This document shows positions 11,540-22,165 of a stretch of 64,000 nt of DNA, piece by piece; position 1 is the first letter of the stretch; every line of letters begins with the position of its first letter. Below the pieces are notes generated by a model. It did not search any database. It worked only from the letters and a program-made list of their open reading frames with translations, and was not told the DNA's origin. The DNA comes from Piezodorus guildinii (lineage: Eukaryota > Arthropoda > Insecta > Hemiptera > Pentatomidae), in NCBI GenBank assembly GCA_023052935.1, contig CM041294.1:151180899-151244898 (forward strand). The letters are read 5' to 3'. The position numbers and the translations under genes are program-made.

Positions 11540-12440
11540 TTTCTACTTTGTTGTTGTTGATGGTTTGGATCTTAAGGCGTAAAACCCGAGGGTGATCAAC
11601 GCCTTTATTTCTTTTGTTTATTCTGCTTAACTTTTATAAAAATTGTTTATATTGTTTTCCTTATTGCTCAGGTCTTATTCCTGATCTGTTTAAATATGAT
11701 TGGCAGAAAGGACATTCCTCCAATATGTGTCTGACAGTTATAGTGTTGGCACTTTGGGTGGCTGTTTAGTGATATGATGTATAATATGTGTGAGGTTAGT
11801 GTGGTCTATCCTTAATCTAGCTAGGAAAACTTCCTCTCTGCGGCTTGAGCAATTGGATGATGATCCATGGCTTTACTGTTCTTTTAAATTTTTTCAGTTT
11901 GATAGTAGGGTTTTCGCCCTATATGGATTGCCAGGCATCCGCTATTTCCTTTCGAAGTGGATGACACATATTCTGAAGTATTAAGATGGCAACGCCTTGG
12001 CCTGGAAGGGTGAGTGCTTGTTTAGCGGCCCTGTCCGCCAGCTCGTTGCCTATTATCCCCATAAAGCTTGAGATCGAAATGAAACATACTGCTTTTCCTA
12101 AACCTTCTAGCATGTTAATGCTCCTGTGGACTTCTTGGACAAGAGGATGTTTAGAATACATGTTACTCAAACCTTTTGAAAAACTCAGCGAATCTGTTAC
12201 TATCGTGATGGTTTCTGGACTTGAAAGCATTGCAAATCCCGCTGTGTAAATACTGCACAATTTTTGAAGTCTTACTTTGTGGGTTAAATTGTGAGTAACA
12301 AATGAGCAGGCTGCAGACTCTTCGGATTTCGATCCATCAGTGTATATTAAATAAGTATCCGGAACACTTTGAAGTACATTTGCGAACTCTGCTTTGTGAT
12401 CGGAGGGTGGTGTATTTATTTTTTTTATTATCGTGATAAG
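11540..12440 (-). mobile_element. LINE remnant with RNase H domain and C-terminal HILEEC motif
   Basis: On the minus strand, the segment 12400-12250 encodes YTDGSKSEESAA, the first-Asp motif of a LINE RNase H. The frame 11919-12260 continues with VTDSLSFSKG and GNELADRAAKQAL. The expected Glu motif (TAELFAI type) reads TAGFAML, so that catalytic residue appears lost. Further downstream, near 11680-11740, TVRHILEECPFC matches the C-terminal Cys/His region of I/R1/Loa-type LINEs. It is therefore a fourth LINE lineage in the window, inactive. Confidence 0.65.
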
Positions 12441-12889
12441 CCAAGCATATTTTGGGTGGTTCGCGGATCATTTCTAAATCCTAGAAGAGTACTCAGTTTC
12501 CTCCAGACATTATCCTATCCGGAAGGCAGGGTACCGTTCCTCGACCCTCACGACCCGGAAGCTGCCTCCCACGCCATTTGTTGACCGCGGCCCCTTGAAC
12601 AGAAGGGTCAGCACTATGCTCCCCTATAGTATCCCTTAATTGGATTTGTGAGGCTATTTCAGGTTTCGGCCTGCCTTTGAGCCTAAGCAAACCGCATCTT
12701 ATCGCTACCTTCCAAGCACATTAATACCGGAAAACGATTTTCTATTTCAAGTGCTTCATTAATTAATTATTTAATTTATCAAATGTTGTTTTACAAAATC
12801 TTTTCTTCAAAGACTATTGCGGTAAACATTGAGACGCAAAGAAGAAAAGGCTCCTGGAGAACATGAAGAATTGTATTTTTCCATAACTG
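12441..12889. other. GC-richer segment without recognised gene
   Basis: Bases 12470-12710 are notably GC-rich. The minus-strand frame 12493-12690 is open but shows no domain. It could be the RT-RNase H linker of the neighbouring LINE remnant, since it is on the same strand and directly upstream. That is only an inference. Confidence 0.3.
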
Positions 12890-13345
12890 GGGTGACAAAC
12901 GATATATAATAGTAAAGACATTTAGAATACTTAAACTCTATCAATATATTTCAATAAGAATGAAATCTCCATGATTTTAAAGCTTATTAAATGTTAAGTC
13001 CAAACAGCGGATTTAATCATCAAAATCAAATTCGTTTCAAAAACCGAAAAAAGGTCCAAAATACTTCTAATAAAGTAGCTCTTCTAGTTCGCCGATTTGA
13101 TTAAAATGTAGCTGTAACCTCTCAGGAATATACGCTTTTAAAAAAATTATTTTCAGTTTTATACAATTTTCTACTTCTTATGCTAGACTTCTGGAATACA
13201 GACATTTTCGCGGGATTTGATCACTTAGACTAAAGGGACATTAAAATGTGTATTTCTGTTTAATACTCGAAATCGGTAGTTTTCACGATCGCAATATTTT
13301 CCCATACTATATATTTGGTATATAGATAGGTGAAAGTAAAAAGGT
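12890..13345 (+). repeat. R860 copy, 3' two thirds
   Basis: Has the AATCAAAATC..AAAAAAGGTCCAAAA, GATTTGATCACTTAGACTAA and CACGATCGCAATATTTTCCC landmarks and ends in GGTGAAAGTAAAA, the R860 right end. Confidence 0.65.
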
Positions 13346-14036
13346 GGAAGGGAGGACATCGAATGACGCACATAAATTCATTATAAACTGATAGAATAAA
13401 AACATAATTAAATGTTAAATATGTTTGTTAATTATTAGCGTAAGTATTGATAATCTTAACTATAACATCTTGTTGACTTGATTATTTAGATTATATCAAT
13501 ATTAACTTTATTTTTTTCTAGAATAGTTAAAATACGATACATGAATTGGTACTTTTAAGAATTCAGTCACTTTATATATACACATACATATGGACGCAAA
13601 CGAATTGCATCCTGTGATATTTTATGACCCTCCAAATATTCCGAATTGAGTCCCGCCTACCTCTAGAGATTGAGTCCCATACCTGTCAGGTATAGGAAGG
13701 AGCTCCATATCAGCGCCACCAGGAGGTTAGCTGCATTGCTAATTCCAGTTAGTGAATTTTATGTCATAAGTATAATATAATATAAGCATAATTTTATGTT
13801 TTTCATGTCTTCTGCCGACAAGAAAAACTACGTACATAGACCTAATCAATTTTGAATTAAATTACAGCCAAATAACACAGAGATGATTAAATTAAGTTTC
13901 ATCAGATAATAATAAATATTTAGGAAGTAACAAAATTTACTGTGGTTTTATGTTTAAATATCAATGATTTATTTAAATGTAAGTAAATAATAGTAACGAT
14001 AATAATAACAAACTCTTACAACACTAATTGAGAATA
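13346..14036. other. No gene seen
   Basis: AT-rich, with a more complex segment at 13600-13745 containing two near repeats of GAGTCCC and the short inverted pair ACCTGTCAGGT. No domain, tRNA or match elsewhere in the window. Confidence 0.4.
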
Positions 14037-14890
14037 TAATAATAATAGGCTTACCGAACCCGAAGGTTCGATGCCGATACCACCAAATTTCGCCTGCACA
14101 GACTCGTCCAATGTTCACCGGTCAAGCCCAAGCCCCCGAGATCAGCCTTAATGCAATCCTCCCATCGACGCTTCGGCCTACCTTTCGGACGCTTACCAGT
14201 CGGTTCAGCGAATACCAACTTTCTCGGAATCCGTTCCTCACTAAGCCCAACAACTTTACGCGCCCATTTGAGTCTCCGCGATGCTATCAACTCAATTATA
14301 TTCACAGGGTACAAACTCCGCAATTCCGCGTTGTGCAACCTTCTAAACTCCCCGGTGGCCTCATCTCTCTTCGGACCAAATATTTTATGCAGTACCTTAT
14401 TCTCGAAAACCTTAAGCCGTTGTTCATCCTTCAAAGTAAGCGGCCACGTTTCGCATCCGTAAAGAACCGTTGGAAAAATAATAGTTTTATAAATTCTAAC
14501 CTTTAAGTTTTTAGACAGAAGCCGTGAGCTAAGTAATTTAGCAACTGAATAATAACACGCATTTCCCACCTTTAACCGGGACTTTATTTCTTCCTGGATT
14601 TCATTTTTTCTTGTTATCATTGAACCTAAATACTTTAATTTCTCTACGTGTTCAAAAGTATGACCTGAAATATTAATATCATCAAGATCGCCACCATTTC
14701 TGCAACTAATCATATATTTCGTCTTATCGGTATTTAATTCGAGACCTATTTGTTTACCGGTTTTTATTAACACACTTGTATTTAGTTGTATAGTTTCCGT
14801 GTCTTCACCTAGTAGTACCAAATCATCGGCATACCCCAAAACCGGAATCTTGTCACCTATATTTAAGCCTTTCTCGGTACACGTGAGCCG
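14037..14890 (-). mobile_element. RTE-A LINE copy with long open RT frame
   Basis: Best preserved RTE-A copy. The minus-strand frame (stop at 14051) is open for 317 codons. Residues about 58-61 are the RT palm YADD, followed by the thumb and the C-terminal blocks YGCETWPLTLKDEQRL, KVLHKIFGP, RRLKWARKVVG and RPKGRPKRRWEDC. The first about 45 residues (Arg/Lys-rich, from 15004 down) probably come from flanking DNA, since other copies lose similarity upstream of CTEKGLN. EN and RT fingers are missing (5'-truncated), so it is not autonomous. The tail is (AAT)n on the plus strand at 14034-14047. Confidence 0.85.
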
Positions 14891-15721
14891 GTGCAAACTA
14901 CTAGGTTCTAAAATGGGCGATAGTTTTTTTTTTCCCTTCCTAGTGGGCGGAGGAGCTTTAAAACCTACTTCCACAATTCTTTTTTTTCTCTCTCTCTCTC
15001 TCATTCCGCAGATTTTTTAGGAGGAGTTTTTTGCCTAATCTTCGCCAAAAAGAGGACCTGTTTCCACCGTATCGAAGAACTATTGCCTTTGTATCTCTCA
15101 TCTTGTGGAAGTGGAAAATTTTCTAGATTTCGTGTAATCGTATATACGGCTATATTGCTGAATTTTATTAGCGAAATTATCAGAACACTTGAAATTATCC
15201 CATAATTGGAAAAATCTCTCGATATATTAAATGATAACACGAATTTGGCTTCCGCTAACTCCCTCTAAACCACTAGACGGATTTAGATACGGTTCTCACA
15301 ATCATTAAGGTAATTTTTTCTCGAAGGTGTATAAGTAAAATATATTGCAATTTAGCTTTTCTTTAAACGAGAAAAAAAATTTTTTTTTGAGTAACAAAAT
15401 ATTCCTGAAATATAAGTAGTAACATAGGCGTATAACATACCTTTGGAAAGCCCTAGGATTTAGAATAGTTAATCTGCGATAAAAGAAATCGTAGAATTTG
15501 ATATAAAGTTGTTGCAAGCTCATAAAGTTATGACCAAATGTTATTCGTTGAGTGGGAGGCTATAATAGTTAAATGTACAGGTTATATTCAGTCACTATAA
15601 AGTGATAATTGAGGGAAAAATCTTGCGTCTGGACGTGATCTCAGCTTAATATCTTGAGTCTCCATATGTACTGCATCCATGATCCTTTAGGGGTTGTAGT
15701 GGGACATTTTTTTCTGTTTCA

Positions 15722-15725
<4 letters not shown>

Positions 15726-15770
<45 letters not shown>
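15726..15770. repeat. (AT)n microsatellite, unit 1
   Basis: Uninterrupted AT dinucleotides inside the first tandem unit. Confidence 0.9.
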
Positions 15771-15773
<3 letters not shown>

Positions 15774-16290
15774 AATCTAATTTAATTTTCCTCTTTTAGT
15801 TATTTGAGGATCGGCCTTATTGGGGTGTTATTGGTACGTATCTTGATGGTCTGCAGAAATTGCTAATATTCGTGATTCGCTCGTATGCGAATTAAACCGA
15901 AATTCATTGCAATTTAGGTTTTCTTTAAACGAGAATTTTTTTTTTCTATAACCTAGTCCTCAACAAAATATTCCTGAAATATAATTAGTAACATGGGCGT
16001 ATAACATACCTTTGGAAAACCCCAGGATTTAGAATAGTTAATTTGCGATAAAAGAAATCGTAGAATTTGATATAAAGTTGTTGCAAGCTCATAAAGTTAT
16101 GACCAAATGTTATTCGTTGAGTGGGAGGCTATAATAGTTAAATGTACAGGTTATATTCAGTCACTATAAAGTGATAATTGAGGGAAAAATCTTGCGTCTG
16201 GACGTGATCTCAGCTTAATATCTTGAGTCTCCATATGTACTGCATCCATGATCCTTTAGGGGTTGTAGTGGGACATTTTTTTCTGTTTCA

Positions 16291-16296
<6 letters not shown>

Positions 16297-16353
<57 letters not shown>
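16297..16353. repeat. (AT)n microsatellite, unit 2
   Basis: Longer AT tract at the equivalent position of the second tandem unit. Confidence 0.9.
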
Positions 16354-16358
<5 letters not shown>

Positions 16359-16906
16359 AATCTAATTTAATTTTCCTCTTTTAGTTATTTGAGGATCGGC
16401 CTTATTGGGGTGTTATTGGTACGTATCTTGATGGTCTGCAGAAATTGCTAATATTCGTGATTCGCTCGTATGCGAATTAAACCGAAATTCATTGCAATTT
16501 AGGTTTTCTTTAAACGAGAATTTTTTTTTTCTATAACCTAGTCCTCAACAAAATATTCCTGAAATATAATTAGTAACATGGGCGTATAACATACCTTTGG
16601 AAAACCCCAGGATTTAGAATAGTTAATTTGCGATAAAAGAAATCGTAGAAGTTGATATAAATTTGTTGCAAGCTCATAAACTTATGAACAAATGTCATTC
16701 GTAGAGTGAGAGGCTATTATAGTTAAATGTACAGGTTATATTCCATCGTAAATCGTAGTAAATCGTGCAAGTAATTTTCTTCAGGACGCCAGATTATAGA
16801 TACAATATTACGAACCGCATTGTAACTTAGTTGTAAACACAAATTTTAAGTTGTAAATCTATAAACTAACATTCTTATTATTTTTTTCGAATGTATTACT
16901 ATTTCA

Positions 16907-17173
16907 ATTGAACTGATTGCATCGCGGAGTCTCAAATGTGCGAGTAAAGTTGTTGGGCTCGACGACGAGCGGATTCCGAGAAAGTTGGTATTTGCTGATC
17001 CGACTGGTAGGCGTCCGAAAGGTAGGCCGAAGCGGAGATGGGAGGATTGCGTTAAGGCTGATCTCGGGAGCTTGGGCTTGAATGGTGAACATTGGACGAG
17101 TCTGCGTAGGCGGAATTTGGTGGTATCAGCATCGAACCTTCGGGTTCGCTAAGCCTATTATTATTATTATTAT
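16907..17173 (+). mobile_element. Short 5'-truncated RTE-A insertion with perfect 13-bp TSD
   Basis: Only the last about 250 bp of RTE-A are present (RRxxxxASKVVG to RPKGRPKRRWEDC and the GAACCTTCGGGTTCG end), with a (TTA)n tail. TATTACTATTTCA occurs at 16894-16906 and again at 17174-17186, a clean target-site duplication. This defines the RTE-A 3' end and its TSD size. Confidence 0.9.
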
Positions 17174-17186
17174 TATTACTATTTCA

Positions 17187-18056
17187 TGAAAACGGATGTT
17201 TCATAGTATAGGAAATGGAATTCCTATGGATACTTAATTTAACTTGAATATATAGTTTAAATGGTTCATTTGAAATATAAAATAGTAATAAACCGAATAA
17301 AATAGGAGCCGTTGTTTTTTCTATAGTTTTTAAAAACATGAATTGCAATTAAGTTTTTTTTTATATGGAAATTAAATTTTCTTTTATCTGTGCTTCACTT
17401 TAAAATAATTAATAAAAAAACTGAACCAATTTTTATTTTTTTCCTTTCTGTCGATGATTAAATATAATATTTAATCTATATTTCCAAAGGAAGTCAAATT
17501 TCACTCGATTTTCTGGTCATCGCTGTTTCTCAAAAACGACTATGGTTGTGAAGTTGAAATTTCTTTTGGAGGTTCGTCTTACTGTCTAGATGTGCAATAA
17601 GGCTGGGTTTGGGAAAATTCGTCCTCTAAGTGATTTAAAAAAATATTTTTCCAAAACGTAAAACTAAATTGGTTTCCAAATAACTCAAAAACTATACGCA
17701 TCCTCAAAAACTATAAGTACTCATTTGAGTTATAATCAAATTTCTAACTACCTAGAAGAAAAATCGTATTAATCTGATTAGTAATAGCAAAGATACTAAA
17801 ATATTTATAACAAATATATGGAAGCATATTTCGTTTCATAGCCATGTTTCGTCTGTAGGTTACTATCAAATCCATATGTTTCATTGTTGTTAGTTATTTA
17901 AAATGATCAATAGGCTGAAAAACGTTGTGAAAAGATAATAGAACTTAGTTCTTAATCCTAAAAAAAATGTCTGCTTTTCCCGTTGGAAGGTTACACCCCC
18001 GAGTGGAAAAAATACGCATTTATTTCTCATAGAAGTTACGATGGTATAGAATGATT
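17187..18056. other. AT-rich stretch, no gene seen
   Basis: No ORF with recognisable domains and no clear match to the named repeats. The segment may be old repeat DNA. Confidence 0.4.
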
Positions 18057-18207
18057 ATAGGGGTACTCACTACGTTTGCTATAGCATGCTATTTGTGTTA
18101 TTTTCCTAAACCCGTCGAGTTTCTACAGTTATTTCCTGTATAAAATTGATGGGTTTAGCACAATAGCACAAATAGCATGCTATAGCAAACGTAGTGAGTA
18201 CCCCTAT
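18057..18207. mobile_element. Palindromic MITE (long hairpin), TA-flanked
   Basis: Two arms of about 57 bp are inverted copies with about three mismatches. The left arm starts ATAGGGGTACTCACTACG and the right arm ends CGTAGTGAGTACCCCTAT, separated by a loop of about 35-40 bp. Both ends carry TA next to GGGG/CCCC, which fits a Tc1/mariner-type fold-back MITE with a TA duplication. The arms also contain the inner palindrome ATAGCATGCTAT. No coding. Confidence 0.85.
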
Positions 18208-19037
18208 TGTTTTAAATCAAAAATGTCAGTATTAGATAATCACGGGTATTTTCCCAAGAGAATTCCCAAATCTCATTGCAGGAACAGAGAGCCGAATTTA
18301 GGGAAATTGTCTAATGCTGAACATGTGGGTCCGATTGAAACGTTACAAGAAGACCCAGGCCGTTGTGTGCACACCGTTAATACACCTGCCTAACATTTTT
18401 CTTATTTTTTTGCAAGAGATAATGAGTCCCGAAGCAATCATAGAAGCCAATATTTTTCCATAAAAGTCTCAAATTAATTACCCCTGAGAAGCTGAAAGGC
18501 CATTAGCGATGAATAGTTTCCCCCTGAGAGAGCTGCCATTGAGCGCCGAGGTACCTGGAGAGCGAACTAGGCACCATCTCATTAGTGTCCTCAGGGTCTC
18601 GGGTAAAAAACCGGAGGCGGCTGTGGATAGAGATCACAGGTCTTGGGCTATCGGCGTCCCGGGCTGTAATCAGATCGCCTCCAACTAGGAGTTGGTCGAG
18701 TTCCTGCGAGGGTTATAATAAGTTCCAAACGTTTTAGTTATCTCATCGTTCCCAAATATGTGATTCTTACCTGAAAGAGCCTTCGAAATTATAATCTATA
18801 ATGTATATCACTTAATTTAGTGGGTGGATTCAGAAGGAGTTTTTTCCAGGGTGTTATTTAACCCGCCGTTAGTCGCTGCGTCAGATTTTCTCTCACGGTT
18901 GTATTAACTCATTTAAACGCCTTATTTATTTTGCGCCAAAAAGCGTCTAGCCCCGTCTATCTGAGTTCTAGGAAATTTGGCACATGTACGAATTGGTCTT
19001 ATCACTTCCCTCCTCTCAGTTCAGCGACAGCACTTGT
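18208..19037. other. Complex, GC-richer segment without recognised gene
   Basis: Bases 18500-18730 are GC-rich (motifs such as GTGTCCTCAGGGTCTCGGG and GGCGTCCCGGGCTGTAATC) but have no ORF over 60 codons. Could be an old element or regulatory DNA. Confidence 0.35.
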
Positions 19038-19414
19038 CTCCTTACTAGGGGTGGGCATAATCGAATGATCGTCATAATCGGATGATCGGACTTCAATGAT
19101 TTAAATAATCGAATGATTATTTAATTAATTATTGCATTTTAAGGACGATATGCCACAATTTCCGTCTCTATGATAGCTGAGCTGGCTGAGCCTAGGTGCA
19201 AATATGCATATAATTTATGTGAGCAAAAAAAAAAAAAAAAATTCGTTCGATTGTTCGAGCTCCTTATAATCCCTCGATTATCGTTAAACACTTCAGTTCG
19301 AATGATCATTCGTTTCTCCAAACCGATTAATCCGATAATCGATTAATTCGAATGATTGAAATAATCGAATGGTCCGATAATCGTCATTCGATTATGTCCA
19401 CCCCTACTCCTTAT
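19038..19414. mobile_element. hAT-type MITE with 8-bp TSD
   Basis: The element proper is 19046-19406 (361 bp). It begins TAGGGGTGGGCATAATCGAA and ends in the inverted TTCGATTATGTCCACCCCTA (terminal inverted repeats of about 24 bp). It is flanked by CTCCTTAC (19038-19045) and CTCCTTAT (19407-19414), an 8-bp duplication with one mismatch. The 8-bp TSD and GGGGTGG-type terminus point to the hAT superfamily. The interior is rich in AATCGAATGAT-like subrepeats. No transposase. Confidence 0.85.
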
Positions 19415-19429
19415 GACCTGCCACTAGGT

Positions 19430-19735
19430 GTGAGAGATTCTCGTGGGAGAATCTTCTGGGACACATTCAGCCACTGTAAAGTAATAATTACCGGAAAAAA
19501 CCTCGCACTTGGGCGTGATATCAGCTTAATTTCTCGAATTAATCGAAGTACTGTACCCATGATCCTTTAGGAGTTGTAGGGGGACATTTTTTTTCTGTAT
19601 CATATATACATACAACTGACATTTTAATTTAATTTTCCTCTTTAAGTTATTTGAGGATGGGCCTTATTGGAGTGTTATTGATGGTATACAGAAACTGCTA
19701 ATATTCGTGACTCGCTCGTATGACTTGATTTTCGG
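19430..19735 (+). repeat. Single copy of the tandem-array / SINE-B-like unit
   Basis: Shares CGTGATATCAGCTTAATTTC, ATGATCCTTTAGGAGTTGTA, TTATTTGAGGATGGGCCTTA and ATTCGTGACTCGCTCGTATG with the 15344-16745 units, but diverged and lacking the long (AT)n tract. Confidence 0.7.
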
Positions 19736-19779
19736 GTACCAACTTTCAGAAGCTGATTACACCACACTACTTCTTAGTT

Positions 19780-19880
19780 TCGAAAATGCTAAAATAACGA
19801 TTCTGTAGCAGCCGGTGTTCGAACCAGTGACCCTAAGATCGGTAGTTTAGTGATACATCCAGTAGACAATGGCATCCCTG
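19780..19880 (-). repeat. tRNA-derived SINE fragment
   Basis: Contains GTTCGAACC, the complement of a B box, followed by a tRNA-arm-like region (AAGATCGGTAGTTTAGTGATA). The layout resembles the 48080 and 7070 fragments. Confidence 0.45.
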
Positions 19881-20519
19881 AAAATTGATTGATAATCCTC
19901 ATTTCAATAGGTCATTAAATTCTTTCACTACCTCTCCAACAAAAAATAAATTGTTCCCAACAAAACATGATCCACCCGCAGTCCTAGACAGAAAACACAC
20001 GATGGATTAATTACACTCGCTTTGATAATAAAATGGAGTTTGCTAAACAAATGAGCTATATCTAACAGAATAATCCCTTTGAGAACCGGCGTGAGATCAA
20101 TTACTTAATCCGGTAGAAATTCAGTAATTACCTCCTTCCAGCCCTTTCCCATTAGACACGCGCTAATATTGAATAATGGAGACTGATTTATCGAAGAGAC
20201 CTGTTACAGTTTTTATAATGACGTCTCATTCTACTCCCCTTGATTTATCGACGGCCCGTTCTGGATTTGCATACCTGCGTAGGCAATCCGCTCCGTTACT
20301 GCCTTACGTAATGGCTGCACCGAACTGCACTACTCGCTATTGCAAGGGCTTCGCTTCTAGGGTGACCATGTATTGATTTTGCATTCGAATATTGAGTTGC
20401 ATGTATACGATATGTATCTTATACGTTACATTTCTCCACAGGGGATCCCTGACTACAGAATCCTAATTCGTACTAACATATGACAAGAAATGTAATGTAT
20501 ACAAATATGTATTATCCCA
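19881..20519. other. No recognised gene; moderately complex DNA
   Basis: The plus-strand frame 20176-20376 (66 codons) lies in a GC-richer part but shows no recognisable domain, splice context or family feature. Left unassigned. Confidence 0.35.
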
Positions 20520-21504
20520 AAAATAGAAAAGAAAAGAAAAAGAAATTTCCTCCACATATAGCCACATATTAAACTCTATTAAATAGCATATTTTCTCTGT
20601 CTATTATATTTCATCTATCATATTTTATCTATCATATTTCTCTGCATATTTTTTTATTATTATTGTTTGTTGTTGTTTTTTTATTTGTTTTTTAAATTTA
20701 TTTTAGGTATCCATATAATTCTATATATGTATTTATTTCGTTTTGTTTATATATTTAAAATTTTCTAAATGTCTTCTATTCAACTATTCAATTTATTCCA
20801 ACTTGTATTTATGTTTATTTAACTTTTTTATCAACCTGTAAGATTTGTCAATTAATGTATTTTACAATGTTCCATTATTATTTTACTTTTTATTTTTATT
20901 ATTTCCACCATGTTATCTTTGGATACCTTTAACAAAATTAGGGATAATGAAGTTGGGAGGTAGAGTCAGTTCTTCTCCATATACATCTTCCATCACTGTT
21001 CTTACTATTATATAGGTGATATTTCAAGAATTGAATTAGAATTTTGTTATCCTGTATCATTATTATAATCATAAGTTAAATTTCATTGATTCTTTGTATG
21101 GTAGTATTAAGAATTTTAGTCATTGTTGTGAGACCCTGTCCATAAATACGGTACGTACTTTCCATTCTACCTTTTTTCCTACGTATTTTCCATCCTACCT
21201 ACCCCCATCTACCAAACAGTACCTAGTTTTCATTCACCCACCATGTACGTATCTCCACTCTACTTCATATTTTTATGTTTCATATTTCATGTAAATTATT
21301 GATGCCTGTGTAAATTTTGTTTAGTAAACATTTTTTTTCTGTATAACACTTTCATTATTATATTATAGTCATTGTATTTTAATTAAGTTTTTTTTACATG
21401 TATAGTTCTACTGTTATATTTTAATACCGACGTTCTCAACCTCAATAGGTTATATAATACTGTATGTAATGTCAATGAAATTGTATTCTTAGGTATCTTT
21501 TTAG

Positions 21505-21545
21505 CCCTGATGATGACCCACAAAGGGGGTCGAAACGTTGGCAAA
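21505..21545 (+). ncRNA. Hammerhead-ribozyme-like core (copy a)
   Basis: CTGATGA at 21507-21513 is followed by a GACCC..GGGTC hairpin that can form stem II, then CGAAAC at 21531-21536. These are the three conserved parts of a hammerhead core. An extra base sits at the stem II entry and I could not draw a convincing stem I, so activity is doubtful. Confidence 0.45.
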
Positions 21546-22026
21546 CAATAAATAGTTGAAACTATTTAGTTGTATCATTTAATGACCACCACCCGGACTA
21601 ATTCCTTCCAGTAATTCTCAACGGTCAACTAATTACATCCACAATGATGAAAAGAAAATAATTCTATTTTGGGACAAAGTCTCTTAAGACATCATCTCTA
21701 TGTGAGATTGGTGGATATTTATCTGCTATATTTCATATTTTAATGTTTTCTATTTTATGAGAATGTTGATATTCGTGTACATTATCTTACCTCATTATTT
21801 GTTTTGTAAGGCCTTTTCATTAGTATACTAAGGTCATTGTAATTTCTTCACTCATCTATTTCTATTTTTGTGTTTTTCATATTGACATCCTCTCACTCAA
21901 TAGTGTATAAAATATTGTTTTTAAGGTTATTATATTTTTTAATAATTCATAAACACCGTCTCTTCAATTATTCTTTCATATATATATTTTACTATACACC
22001 TTTATATTCCGTTAATATATTTTTAT

Positions 22027-22064
22027 CCCTGATGATGATCCACAATGTTGGTCGAAACGTTGGC
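22027..22064 (+). ncRNA. Hammerhead-ribozyme-like core (copy b)
   Basis: Same layout 522 bp downstream of copy a: CTGATGA at 22029-22035 and CGAAAC at 22053-22058. Stem II is more damaged. Likely an inactive relic. Confidence 0.4.
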
Positions 22065-22165
22065 AGACAATCAATATTTAAATATATTTAAATGTTTCTT
22101 TTACTGAACTTCACCCTAACTTATTTCTTCTTGTAATTCTTAACTGTCGACTAATTATATCCATT

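Larger units (their letters stand above)
15344..16745. repeat. Satellite-like tandem array, about 2.4 units of 562-585 bp
   Basis: The motif ATTGCAATTTAG starts units at 15344, 15906 and 16491. Each full unit runs through ATTCCTGAAATATAA, GTTATGACCAAATG, a SINE-B-like block (CGTGATCTCAGCTTAATATC, GGGTTGTAGTGGGACA), an (AT)n microsatellite and GCTCGTATGCGAATTAAACC. The last unit stops at about 16745. Unit length differs mainly because of the (AT)n tracts. Units 1 and 2 are nearly identical over the compared core. Confidence 0.85.
21100..22165 (+). repeat. Two tandem AT-rich units with hammerhead-like cores
   Basis: Two units of about 520 bp line up (about 21100-21640 and 21640-22165). They share TTCATTA..ATA..GTCATTGTA upstream, the CTGATGA..CGAAACGTTGGC core, and a following block that ends AATTCT(C/T)AAC(G/T)GTC(A/G)ACTAATTA. 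Such tandem, hammerhead-bearing AT-rich terminal repeats are known from Penelope-like retroelements. No Penelope RT or GIY-YIG coding is visible here, so the element class is inferred. Confidence 0.5.

Noticed and set aside
15726..16356. CRISPR-like spaced repeats
   Set aside because: Only 2.4 long units with an SINE-like block and (AT)n tracts in a eukaryotic context; no short repeats with unique spacers.
20176..20376. Small protein gene of 66 codons
   Set aside because: No domain, no coding bias that I can show, and no splice or promoter evidence.
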